Source: CAWKOH01 sp963851245 (lineage in GTDB: Bacteria > Actinomycetota > Acidimicrobiia > Acidimicrobiales > Palsa-688). From it: 64,000 bases of DNA. Each line of letters starts with the position of its first letter. The stretch's first letter is position 1. The stretch is taken from assembly GCA_963851245.1 (NCBI GenBank), contig CAWKOH010000011.1:62001-126000 (forward strand). The letters run 5' to 3'. A program made the translations under genes and the position numbers. Shown piece after piece: positions 17,431 through 25,701 of this stretch. The notes below the pieces were generated by a model. The model was not told the origin of the DNA, did not search any database, and saw only the letters and a list, made by a program, of their open reading frames with translations.

Positions 17431-17852
17431 TGCGCCCGGACCTGACCGAGCAGATTCTGGGGATCCGCCAGGTAATGGCCGAAACGGTAGCCCCGGAGGT
17501 CAACGACCCGTACGTGGAGGATGTGCTGGCTGGGATCCTGAGCACCCTCGAGATCCTCGCTGATGCCTGGACCGAGATCCCGGGCTTCCTGCGTTGGGAC
17601 AGCGAGGCCACCGGCGAAATCCTTCGCCTCGCCGGCTACCAGGTCCCGCCCCGGCCGGAGAATCCCCTCGACCTATCCGCTTGGCGGGATCACCACCGCG
17701 ACGTCCGGGCCCGGCTAGAAGCGGCCATTCCCTCGCTGGTCGAAGATGATGCAGCCACGGCCCAGATGATCCAACTTTTCCGAGACCGGGCCGATCGCTA
17801 CCCGTTCGCGCCCCGCCGCCAAGGAGGCCCCCCTGCTCACCCCGCTCGATGA
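17430..17852 (+). CDS. Conserved helical protein of unknown function
   Basis: ATG 17430 overlaps the kinase stop (TGATG). The 140-residue product is mainly acidic helix (LTEQILGIRQVMAETVAPEV, DVLAGILSTLEILADAWTEI) with no motif I recognise. The tight coupling to the kinase and the overlap with the next gene suggest it works with them. The last residues (RRQGGPPAHPAR) overlap the ribosome site of the next gene. Confidence 0.7.
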   Translation: MRPDLTEQILGIRQVMAETVAPEVNDPYVEDVLAGILSTLEILADAWTEIPGFLRWDSEATGEILRLAGYQVPPRPENPLDLSAWRDHHRDVRARLEAAIPSLVEDDAATAQMIQLFRDRADRYPFAPRRQGGPPAHPAR

Positions 17853-18955
17853 GACCCCCTGGCACCAGCTGCCGACCACGTTCGATCATGTCGGTACGAG
17901 CGATCCGCGTTTTTTCGACCGACTGTGGTTCGCGGCTTCGGACCGGCGCGGCCGCGCCGCCCTGCAGTTCACCATGGGGGTGTACCAGAACATGAACGTC
18001 GTCGACGGAGGGATGGTCGCCATCCACGACGGCCGCCAGCACAACGTCCGGGTATCCCGGCAACTGCGGCCGGCCTACGCCACGGTGTGCGGCCCCCTCG
18101 GGATCGAAGTGGTCGAGCCTCTGCGCCGGATCCGCCTTACGGCTGCCCCCAATGACAGCACGGTCGAAGCTGAGCTCGAATGGGTGGCGACCTCGGCCGC
18201 CCAGGAGGAGCGACACCACTTCGCCCGGCGAACGGGCCGGATCGTCGAGGACTACAGCCGGTACGACCAGATCGGCGAGTTGTCCGGATGGATTGGCATC
18301 GACGGTGAACGCCTCGATGTGAACTCGTGGTGGTCGTGCCGCGACCACTCGTGGGGTGTCAGGGAGCGCGTCGGCATACCCGAGCCCCACACCGGCCAGG
18401 GCTCGCCCAGCGCAGGATCTCTGTTCGCCTTCCTCTTCTACTCCGCAGACACCCACAGTGGGCACGTGCAGTTGAGCCGGCGTGATCAAATCGATCACAT
18501 CACCGCGGAGATCCTCGACGCTGGGGCCGGTGACCTCAGTTCTCGGCGAGCGAATCTCGGTCGCGGTGACCTTCGTAGACGACCGCCGGCCCCGGCGGTT
18601 CGACCGGGCCGTATTCGACGTCACCACGGAAGGGGGTGAGATCACGACCATCCAGGCCGACGCCGATGGACCGGCCGTGGCCATGCCCGGTCTGGGCTAT
18701 GGGGGCTACGCCGACGGCCTCGGGCTAGGCGTCTACCGCGGCACCAGGCACCTGGAACACGACGTTTGGGACGTGTCGCACCCGGCTGATGTCGGATACC
18801 CAGATGGCAGCACCGGACGACCCGTTCACCGGATTCAGCCCGTCCGGGTCACCCAGCGGGGCCCGAGCGGCACCAGCCACGGGACCGGCAGCCTCACTTT
18901 CATTGCAGAGGTCGACCCCGATCCCGACGGGGTGATGCGAGTCACCGCCGGCTGA
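17833..18955 (+). CDS. AttH/lipocalin-like protein, CTG start, one frameshift
   Basis: The frame containing TFDHVGTSDPRFFDRLWFAA opens only after a stop at 17767 and has no ATG, GTG or TTG before the conserved start; a perfect AAGGAGG (17821-17827) stands 5 bases before CTG 17833, so CTG is the likely initiator. The product contains FTMGVYQNMNVVDGG, GRIVEDYSRYDQIGELSGW and WWSCRDHSWGVRERVG, resembling AttH/hydroxyneurosporene-synthase-like lipocalin pairs. At about 18520-18545 the frame moves by +1 (to VLGERISVAVTFVDD), then runs to TGA 18955. Possible lipid or isoprenoid-ligand protein; function not established. Confidence 0.65.
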
Positions 18956-19116
18956 GACATGTGCTTGGGTCCGCCACCCCTGGCGGAGCGCATAGTGGGT
19001 CCCGTCCCGCTTTTCGCGACGCGTTCGAACCTGTTATAGCGGTAGAACGCGTCCCGAAAGGCTCTTTGGGACCCACGCGGCGCTTGTACCGGCCCCCCGC
19101 CGGGCCGGATCCTTGT

Positions 19117-19946
19117 TCAGCTGGAAGCCCCTGCGCCGGCCTGCGAGCCGACGTCCTTCAGCACCCCGACGGTATGTACCGGCGCCAGCTGGTCGGCCAG
19201 ATATCCCGGTGCCTCCTGGGTCTCTATGAACCACCCGGTCGGGCACATGGTGAGGATCTCGACGAAGGAGAAGCCCAGCCCGGCCTCTTGGGTCTCGAGG
19301 GCGCGCTGGATCATGCGCCTGGTACGGGAGACATTCCCGGCGCTGTTGACGGCGCCGCGGGCCACGTAGGCCACCCCATCGAGTCCCGGCGAGCAGGTTG
19401 CTCAGCCTGATGGGGAACCCGTGGGCGGCGGGTTCGCGGCCCTCGAGGGTGTTCTTCGTCCGCTGCCCCAAAACGGTGGTCGCGGTCATATGACCTCCCG
19501 TTTCCCCGAAGACGCCATTGTTGAGCATGAAGCAGGTAATGCGCTCTCCTCGTGCCGCGGCGTGGATGACTTCCTGCAGACCTTCGTTGACCATGTCGCC
19601 GTCACCTTGAACCGTGAACACGATCGAGCCGGGCCGGCAGCGCTTGACTCCGGTGGCCAGAGAAGGGGCGCGTCCGTGCAACGCTTGAAGCACCTCCACA
19701 TCGAGGTTGTTGGAGAAGGCGGTGTAGCAGCCGATCCCGAACACGGCAATGGCCCTCTGCACCAACCCCAGCTCTGCGATGATCTCTACCACCGATCTCA
19801 TGGCTACGGGTTCTCCGCAGCCGGGGCACAACTGGTGGGTCCCCACTTCGATCAGATCCGGAGTGAAGTCGTCTACCAGGCGCGGCGCCGGAGTCCGGTG
19901 GAACATCAGTCCGGACCGCGAGTCTTCCGTCGGGAGTTGTGCTCAC
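19117..19946 (-). CDS. 2-oxoacid:ferredoxin oxidoreductase, beta (TPP) subunit, frameshifted
   Basis: This subunit binds thiamine diphosphate and passes electrons to ferredoxin. Seen: HQLCPGCGEP near the N-terminus, the TPP/Mg motif GDGDMVNEG and the NNGVFGETGGH segment, then CPTGWF. A +1 shift at CCC 19385-19387 separates the last 90 residues; deleting one base gives a continuous LLAGLDGVAYVARG. The start is best placed at GTG 19946, 5 bases after AAGGAGG (19952-19958), which needs another +1 shift before 19906; the alternative is ATG 19906. Last gene of the oxidoreductase operon. Confidence 0.78.
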
Positions 19947-19957
19947 GTCAGCCTCCT

Positions 19958-21019
19958 TCACAGACCGCACCACCTGATCGATGCGCGTGCGGATGACAGC
20001 CACATCCAGATCCGGGGCGATGCCGAATCCCGAGCTGTCGAGGGATAGCCGGCCTATGAAGTGAACGGGAGCCTGGCCGAGCACGGCCAGACGGACGTCG
20101 TCCACCATCTGTCCCTGGTTGTTCTCGTAGACAGCCACGGCCCTGGCCTTGCCGGCGGCGGCAGCTATGGCGGCGCCGGGGAAGGGGACCAGGGTGATGG
20201 GGCGGACGAAGCCCACGGGTATCCCGTCCTGGCGCATATCGCGGACCGCGGCCCGCACGTAGCGGGCCGGCGTCCCGAACGCGATCACGACCACTTCGGC
20301 GTCGTCCAGGTAGCCGGACTCGACCAGCGGGGTGACTCCTTCGAGCATCGCCTGGGTTGCGTCCACACAGTCCCGGTAGTGCAGCGAGATGTCGTATCCC
20401 ACCCCATGGCGCTGCTTGGCGTCGCCGAGCGGTGATATGAGCTTGGCCTGACCCGATCCGCCCGACGACCCGTCGAGGGCCCAGTCCGGCGTTGAGGAGA
20501 CGACCGGGCTGACGCTGCGTCACCTCTACCGAACGGCTGGTGTGAGCCAGGTAGTAGTCGCCGAAGACCAGCACCGGGTTGCGCCACTCCGCCGCCAAGC
20601 TGAAGGCCAGCGGGACCAGCTCCACCGCCTCGGAGATATCCATGGGTGCCAGGACCAGATGGCGGTAGTCCCCGTGCCCACCGCCCCGGGTGGCCTGCCA
20701 GTAATCGCCCTGAGCCCGGGCCATGTTCAGCACCACGAGCGGAAGCCGGGCCAGACAGATCTCGGCCAGCGATTCCTGCATTAGTGACAGTCCCTGGCCG
20801 GTCGAACCGGTCGCCGCCGGCCGTCCCGGTGGCGGCCGCGCCCCAGGCCATCCCCACAGCCTCCAACTCACTTTCGGCGTTCATGCAGACCCCACCCGCC
20901 GCCGGCAGCTTCTTCGCCATGTGCTCCAGCACCTCGGTGAAGGGGGTCATCGGATAGCCGGAGAAGAAGCGGCAGCCGGCCGCGACCATGGCTTCTGCGA
21001 TGGCCTCTGATCCCTCCAT
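19958..21019 (-). CDS. 2-oxoacid:ferredoxin oxidoreductase, alpha subunit, multiply frameshifted
   Basis: From ATG 21019 the protein starts GSEAIAEAMVAAGCRFFSGY, the usual alpha-subunit N-terminus. The frame shifts by +1 at CCC 20825-20827 (into TGSTGQGLSLMQESLAE) and again at about 20490-20520 (into LDGSSGGSGQAKLISP). It continues through GYDISLHYRDC and FVRPITLVPFPG to DQVVRSVKEA. In the last frame there is no stop before the beta start, so a further +1 shift ending at the TGA 19958-19960 is assumed. The ATG overlaps an upstream TGA (TGATG). Together with beta, gamma and the ferredoxin it forms a four-subunit enzyme that decarboxylates a 2-oxoacid to acyl-CoA. Confidence 0.75.
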
Positions 21020-21031
21020 CAGGCGCGCCGG

Positions 21032-21299
21032 TCACGGTGTCTCCTGCAGGCGGATAGGGCGAGTCGTACTTGTACACCTGGAAGACGAAGTCCGGGCAGA
21101 TCTGAGCGCACGCCCGGCAACCGGTGCAGCCTGCAGCGAGAACCGGATAGCGGTAACCGCGTGCGTTGACGGCGTCGGTGGTCATGACGAGGACCGCCGG
21201 CGGGCAGGCGTCGATGCAGAGGTCGCAACCCTTGCACGCTTCCACGTCGATCACCACGGTGCCCCTGGTGAGCACGCCCGAGTCGTCGCCCCGTCTCAT
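21032..21299 (-). CDS. 2x[4Fe-4S] ferredoxin subunit of the 2-oxoacid oxidoreductase
   Basis: A short ferredoxin with both cluster motifs: CKGCDLCIDACPP and CTGCRACAQICPD. The ATG at 21299 overlaps the gamma stop (ATGA). As written, the frame runs on past the expected end; removing one base from GGG 21057-21059 gives a tidy end ...YDSPIRLQETP and stop TGA at 21032-21034, 12 bases before the alpha ATG. It links the TPP site to an external electron carrier. Confidence 0.8.
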
Positions 21300-21884
21300 C
21301 GCCCGGCTCCTTCTACTTCTCGCCAAGCCTCGGTAACCACCTCCGGAACGACTTCTCGCCCAACAGCCAAGGGCAGTTCGGTTCAGCGCCACGTGCTGCG
21401 ACCGGTACGGAGGAAGGGCGCCGGCTACCGCTTCCTGCAGCGTCTCGAGCGAGACGATCGCCGTAACGGCCGCGAACGCCCCGAGCATCACCATGGAAGC
21501 GGCCATCACGCTACCGGCGTGCCCGGCCAGGGCGGTCGCCGGGACGTCGACGACCGAGAAACGATCCCGGTCCACCTCCCCCTCGAATACCGTCGTGTTG
21601 ACCATCACCACCGCCCCGGGGCGAAGACGCTCGGCTACCGGTGCGAAATGCTCGTGGTGCATGGCCAGCGCCGACCAGGCCCGGCTCACGGTGGGAGGCG
21701 ACTCGACCGGTCCATCCGCGACTATGACCGTCGCCTCCGTGTTGCCGCCTCTCATCATCCCGCCGTAACTGCCGAAGAGCTGAACATCTCGACCCTCGGC
21801 CAACGCGGCGCGGGACAGCACCTGGGCGGCGAGCTGGATTCCCTGCCCTCCGATACCGGTCATCAGGATCTCTCGCTCGATCAT
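21296..21884 (-). CDS. 2-oxoacid:ferredoxin oxidoreductase, gamma subunit, frameshifted near the end
   Basis: The N-terminus EREILMTGIGGQGIQLAAQV is the family signature of gamma subunits, followed by GSYGGMMRGGNTEATV. A +1 shift at GGG 21371-21373 falls 25 residues before the end; removing one base gives LAVGREVVPEVVTEAWREVE and a stop that overlaps the ferredoxin ATG. As written the shift fuses gamma to the ferredoxin frame. The ATG overlaps the Gfo/Idh gene stop (ATGA), so the whole set is one operon. Confidence 0.8.
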
Positions 21885-22960
21885 GCCAGGTGCACCGCCA
21901 CCCGCTCGACCGCCGAACGGCGGATGGCGTCAATGACCGCCATGGAAGCGACGCCATCGGCGAAGGTCGCCGGGACCGGATCGCCAGGGACGGGTTCGCC
22001 CTGGATCAAGGCTCGGAACGTTTCGAACAGACGGGTGTAGGGCCCCATGTCGATTCCGGTTGAGTGCATCCAGTCGTAGGCGGTGACCAGGAGGTCGGTC
22101 GGGGGAGGGTCCGGAGGGGAAGTGCGCAGGTCATCGGGGACGGGCAGCTCACGGGTGCCTTTGGCGTCGGCAAGGAACACGGTGTCGCCCTGCACCCAGC
22201 AGGTCCCGCTCGAACCGGCTACCCGGGTGGCCACGACGATGTCGCCGTAGGCACCGGCGCTGCTCTGCATGATCCCTTCCACACCGGTGACGGTCCGGAA
22301 CCGAACGGTGTAGCTGTCCTCGGCCGACCATTTGCGGTCGGAGACCACCGTGAGACCGGCGCTAACTTCGGCGAACTCCCCGAGCGTCGATCGGACCTGG
22401 TCCACCACGTGCACGGCGTGAGCGCCGAGCCAGCCCCCACCCTGGCGGGCGTCGGACCACCACTCAGGTACCTCGGCCGCCGGGTCGGCCAGCAGCGGCA
22501 TGTGAAGCATGAAGGTCGCCAAGCGGGGCTCGCCGACCGCGCCTTCGGCCACAGCTCGCCGGAGGAGGGCCTGACCGGTGCCGAAGCGAAACTCGGTTCC
22601 GATGAGGTGCACCACTCCCTTTCGTTCCGCCGCTTCGAGCATGCCCTCGGCCTCGGCGGTGTTCATGGCGAAGGGCTTCTCGCAAACGACATGCCGGCCG
22701 GCTTCTACCGCCTCCAGGACCAAGGGGCTGTGAGTGTCGGGTGGAGTGGCGACGGTGACCACGTCTATGCCGGGACGGTCGAGAACATCCGACAGGGAGG
22801 TGGCCGCCTGGGGAACGCCGAAACGCTGGGCTCGTTCGGCCGTGCGTTGCGGGTTGCGACCGACGAGGGCCGTGACTTCGAATCCGGCGTTCCGTAGGGC
22901 CCGCACGTGGGTGATGCACCCGAAGCCGGTACCGACCACCGCCGCCCCGAGCTCACCCAT
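21881..22960 (-). CDS. Gfo/Idh/MocA-family NAD(P)-dependent oxidoreductase
   Basis: A 359-residue protein with the Rossmann motif AAVVGTGFGCITH at the N-terminus, VATPPDTH, and the family EKPFAMN motif (about residue 95), then the beta-sheet substrate domain. The family oxidises or reduces sugars, inositols and related hydroxy compounds. It is the first gene of the operon with the oxidoreductase subunits, and an operator-like palindrome lies 54 bases upstream. Confidence 0.9.
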   Translation of the reverse strand: MGELGAAVVGTGFGCITHVRALRNAGFEVTALVGRNPQRTAERAQRFGVPQAATSLSDVLDRPGIDVVTVATPPDTHSPLVLEAVEAGRHVVCEKPFAMNTAEAEGMLEAAERKGVVHLIGTEFRFGTGQALLRRAVAEGAVGEPRLATFMLHMPLLADPAAEVPEWWSDARQGGGWLGAHAVHVVDQVRSTLGEFAEVSAGLTVVSDRKWSAEDSYTVRFRTVTGVEGIMQSSAGAYGDIVVATRVAGSSGTCWVQGDTVFLADAKGTRELPVPDDLRTSPPDPPPTDLLVTAYDWMHSTGIDMGPYTRLFETFRALIQGEPVPGDPVPATFADGVASMAVIDAIRRSAVERVAVHLA

Positions 22961-22985
22961 GATCCTGCTCCACCTCCACTAAGGC

Positions 22986-23001
22986 CAGTGTAAAAACACT
23001 G
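22986..23001. promoter_or_regulatory. Palindrome CAGTGT-AAAA-ACACTG
   Basis: A perfect 6+4+6 inverted repeat in the 73-base gap upstream of the Gfo/Idh gene. It may be an operator for another regulator or a short terminator for the ligase gene that ends at 23034. No matching second copy was found in the window. Confidence 0.4.
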
Positions 23002-23013
23002 CTCTCAATACAC

Positions 23014-23028
23014 AAGAACAATGTTCTG
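23014..23028. promoter_or_regulatory. Operator copy 1, AGAACA-AT-GTTCTGG type
   Basis: The palindrome AGAACAATGTTCT (23015-23027) shares AGAACAxxGTTCTGG with the palindrome at 24587-24602, in front of the TetR gene. It lies between the ligase and the Gfo/Idh operon and so likely controls an internal promoter for the latter. Confidence 0.6.
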
Positions 23029-23033
23029 GCCGC

Positions 23034-24563
23034 TCAAGACAGCTGCTCCACCAGGAGCCGGCGCTGTACCTGGTTCGTGGACTCCGTGCGCGGGATGGTC
23101 TCCACCAGAACCAGCCGGCGAGGCTGTTTGAACCGTGCCAGGCGCGCCGCGCAATAAGAACGCAGATCGTCGAGCGAGGGCGGTCTGGTGCCGGCCCCCG
23201 GGACGACCACAGCACACACGATCTCGCCCCATTGGGCGTCCGGGAGCCCGACGACGGCCACGTCGGTTACGTCAGGGTGGCCGGCCAGCACCTCCTCCAC
23301 CTCAGCCGGGGCGACCGTTTCCCCGCCCGTCCGGATGACGTCTCTGGCCCGGCCGATGATGGTGAGGTATCCCTCGCTGTCCGTGACGGCCAAGTCGCCG
23401 GTGCGGAACCAACCATCCTCGAAGGCTTCCCGCGTGCTGCGCTCATCCTCGAAGTACCCGTCGAAGAGGAGGGGGCCCCGCACCTGCACCTCGCCCGTCG
23501 GTGCCAGGCGGACCTCGCTGGCCGGAACCACTCGTCCGCAGCTACCGGGCTTCTTGCTGATGTCGGCGTCCTCGAGCATGGCCACGGGCCCCGCCTCGGT
23601 GGACCCATAGAAGACCCGAAGGATGGCGCCCGGCAGGGCGGCTCGAATGGCCTCGAGCAACTCGATGGGGGTGGCCGACGTCCCGGTGTCGGCCACCCGC
23701 ACTGACGAGAGATCGACGTGCCGCCCTTCTGGCTGCGCCAGGTGGTCGAGCAAGCGGCGCCAGATGGCCGGGATGCCGTTGATCCGCGTGGCCCGGTGCC
23801 GCTCGATCGCCCGACACAGGGTGGAGGCGTCGAAGGATGGCAAAAGGACCACGCGATCGCGTGCCTGCCACTGCTGCATGGCTATGGTCCATGCCCCCAT
23901 GTGAAAGAGGGGATAGGGGCATACCATGGCGCCCCTCGGCTCGAGCAGGGCGCCTGGGTGGCTGCGGAGGTAGCTGACCCGGTGAGAGATCACCACTCCC
24001 TTGGGCCGGCCCGTGCTCCCGCTGGTAAAGAAGATCACGTGCCGGTCTGTCTCCCGCAGGCCCGGATAGGCGAGGTCGGAGTCCTCCTCCGCCACGGCCA
24101 GTGCAGCCAGCGGTGCTGTACCGCCAGGAGGCTCGTCCGATGGCTCCGGGCGCGACCCGGGTGCGAGGCCGGTGATGTCGAAGACCCGGGCACCGAGCCG
24201 GGCCGCCACCTCGACTCCCTGGGCCGAGCGCTCCCGGTCGGCCAGGAGTACGGCCGGCCGCACCGTCCCGGCCATGGCCACCGCTTCCTCCACCGCCAGC
24301 CCCGCTGTCATCGGGGCGAAGACGGCCCCCAGCTTGGCCGCCGCCGCGAACAACGGCAGCGTGTCCAGGGAGGTAGCGCCCCATACGACCAGGCAGTCCC
24401 CGCGCCCGACCCCGACGCGGGCCAGGGCCCGGGCGGTGCGATTGGCGGAGGAATTCAGATCGGAGAAGGTGACCTCCGCGTCCCCGAGGGCGGCGGCCAC
24501 GCGGTGGGGTACGGCCCGAGCCGCGTTGCTGAAGATGTCGCCTACCAGCAGATCCGAGCTCAA
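23034..24563 (-). CDS. Class I adenylate-forming acyl-CoA synthetase/ligase
   Basis: A 509-residue ANL-family enzyme that activates a carboxylic acid with ATP, usually to its CoA ester. Seen: the P-loop FFTSGSTGRPKGVV (about residue 176), the YGSTEAG motif (about 320), the hinge and ATP-binding GWFRTGDLA (about 385) and the core motif RTGGETVAPAEVEEVL. The start is TTG 24563, 5 bases after AGGGGAGC. It is divergent from a TetR gene with an operator between them. The substrate is unknown. Confidence 0.9.
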   Translation of the reverse strand: MSSDLLVGDIFSNAARAVPHRVAAALGDAEVTFSDLNSSANRTARALARVGVGRGDCLVVWGATSLDTLPLFAAAAKLGAVFAPMTAGLAVEEAVAMAGTVRPAVLLADRERSAQGVEVAARLGARVFDITGLAPGSRPEPSDEPPGGTAPLAALAVAEEDSDLAYPGLRETDRHVIFFTSGSTGRPKGVVISHRVSYLRSHPGALLEPRGAMVCPYPLFHMGAWTIAMQQWQARDRVVLLPSFDASTLCRAIERHRATRINGIPAIWRRLLDHLAQPEGRHVDLSSVRVADTGTSATPIELLEAIRAALPGAILRVFYGSTEAGPVAMLEDADISKKPGSCGRVVPASEVRLAPTGEVQVRGPLLFDGYFEDERSTREAFEDGWFRTGDLAVTDSEGYLTIIGRARDVIRTGGETVAPAEVEEVLAGHPDVTDVAVVGLPDAQWGEIVCAVVVPGAGTRPPSLDDLRSYCAARLARFKQPRRLVLVETIPRTESTNQVQRRLLVEQLS

Positions 24564-24586
24564 GGCGCTCCCCTTTTTCCTCCGCT

Positions 24587-24602
24587 CAGAACATAGTTCT
24601 GG
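24587..24602. promoter_or_regulatory. Operator copy 2 in the ligase/TetR divergent promoter
   Basis: CAGAAC-ATA-GTTCTG is a perfect palindrome, 24 bases before the ligase start and 37 before the TetR start. It shares AGAACAxxGTTCTGG with the site at 23014-23028. Two copies at promoters of linked genes mark it as the probable binding site of the adjacent TetR. Confidence 0.65.
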
Positions 24603-24638
24603 AATTCCCGAAACCGTATTGTAAGCTCTGCCCGACTT

Positions 24639-25331
24639 ATGGCAATGGGGGCCTCAGAACTCACGGTCGCAGTGGCCCGTCGCTCTCTGGAGAGGAGCAT
24701 GGCCCAGCGCGGTACCTCTTACGTGCAGGAGGTGCAACGGATAGTCGACGCTACATACCGGGTCATCGCCCGAACGGGCAGCTTCGACCCGAAGCTCCGC
24801 GACATCCTGCAGGAGTGCGGGCTCTCCACCCAGGCGTTCTACAAGCACTTTCGGTCCAAGGACGAGTTGATGCTCGTCGTCCTCGACGACGGCCGCCGCC
24901 AGCTAGTCGGTTACCTGTCCCATCGGATGGAGAAGGCCGAGTCGCCCGCAGGCAAGATCCGGGCCTGGGTGGAGGGGGTGCTGGCCCAGGCAGCCGATGC
25001 GGACGTGGCCGCACGGACCCGCCCCTTCCTCGCCCATCAGGACCGGTTGGCGGAGCAGTTCCCGGCCGAGCAGCAGGAATCGGTGGATCTCTTGATCGAA
25101 CTCTTGCGGGATTCCATAGCGGCCCTGCCCGGTTCCCGGAGCCGATTGTCCAGCCACCGCGATGCCGAGGCCGTGTACCAGCTCACCTTCGGGACGCTGC
25201 ACTGGCATCTGAGCCACGGCACTAGACCGACAACGGGAGAGATAGCCCACCTGGTCCAATTCAGTCTGCGAGGATTGGGAGGCGCCCCCGCCCCTGGACC
25301 CGGCCGGCAGCCGGCCCGACGAGGAGAGTGA
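24639..25331 (+). CDS. TetR-family transcriptional regulator
   Basis: A 230-residue regulator with an N-terminal helix-turn-helix at about residues 28-75 (IVDATYRVIARTGSF, LRDILQECGLSTQAFYKHFR). The C-terminal part (SHRDAEAVYQLTFGTLHWHL) resembles TetR_C domains of fatty-acid-type regulators. ATG 24639 is the first start; ATG 24645 is equally possible. Divergent from the ligase, with its likely operator in between. The cupin gene starts 3 bases after its stop. Confidence 0.9.
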   Translation: MAMGASELTVAVARRSLERSMAQRGTSYVQEVQRIVDATYRVIARTGSFDPKLRDILQECGLSTQAFYKHFRSKDELMLVVLDDGRRQLVGYLSHRMEKAESPAGKIRAWVEGVLAQAADADVAARTRPFLAHQDRLAEQFPAEQQESVDLLIELLRDSIAALPGSRSRLSSHRDAEAVYQLTFGTLHWHLSHGTRPTTGEIAHLVQFSLRGLGGAPAPGPGRQPARRGE

Positions 25332-25333
25332 AC

Positions 25334-25654
25334 ATGTCTGATCAGAGAGTTCTCGGCGGCGTGGGCACCAAGGTCCTGATGGAGAACGACCGGGTCCGGA
25401 TTTGGGAGATGAGGCTGGATCCGGGCCAGGACAGTGACGTGCACCGGCACGACCTCGATTACGTCCTCGTGCAGATCGGCGGAGACAGAATCGCGGGTGT
25501 GCCGGAACCCGATTCCCAGGGCGAGTACAACGAGTACATCGAGGCCGATGTCGTCCCCGGTAACTTCGTCTACGTCGGGCGCGGCGGCATAGAGGTGGCG
25601 CGCAACGTCGGAAATAAGCAATACTACGAAATCCTCATCGAGCTCAAAGACTGA
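25334..25654 (+). CDS. Small cupin-domain protein
   Basis: A 106-residue single-domain cupin. The metal-binding motif region reads MRLDPGQDSDVHRHDLDYVL with VHRHDxDY, and a second strand region GNFVYVGRGGIEVARNVG follows. ATG 25334 comes after GAGGAGAGTGAAC. Small cupins of this kind are isomerases, dioxygenase accessory proteins or small-molecule sensors. It is linked to the TetR upstream and the transporter downstream. Confidence 0.8.
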   Translation: MSDQRVLGGVGTKVLMENDRVRIWEMRLDPGQDSDVHRHDLDYVLVQIGGDRIAGVPEPDSQGEYNEYIEADVVPGNFVYVGRGGIEVARNVGNKQYYEILIELKD

Positions 25655-25701
25655 CCCTGACGGCGAGATCGACGGACACCACTACAAGGGGGAACAACAG
25701 A

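Noticed and set aside
18482..18955. A separate gene for the second half of the AttH-like protein
   Set aside because: Its first codons are an out-of-frame reading; similarity begins mid-domain, so it is the continuation of 17833 after a +1 shift.
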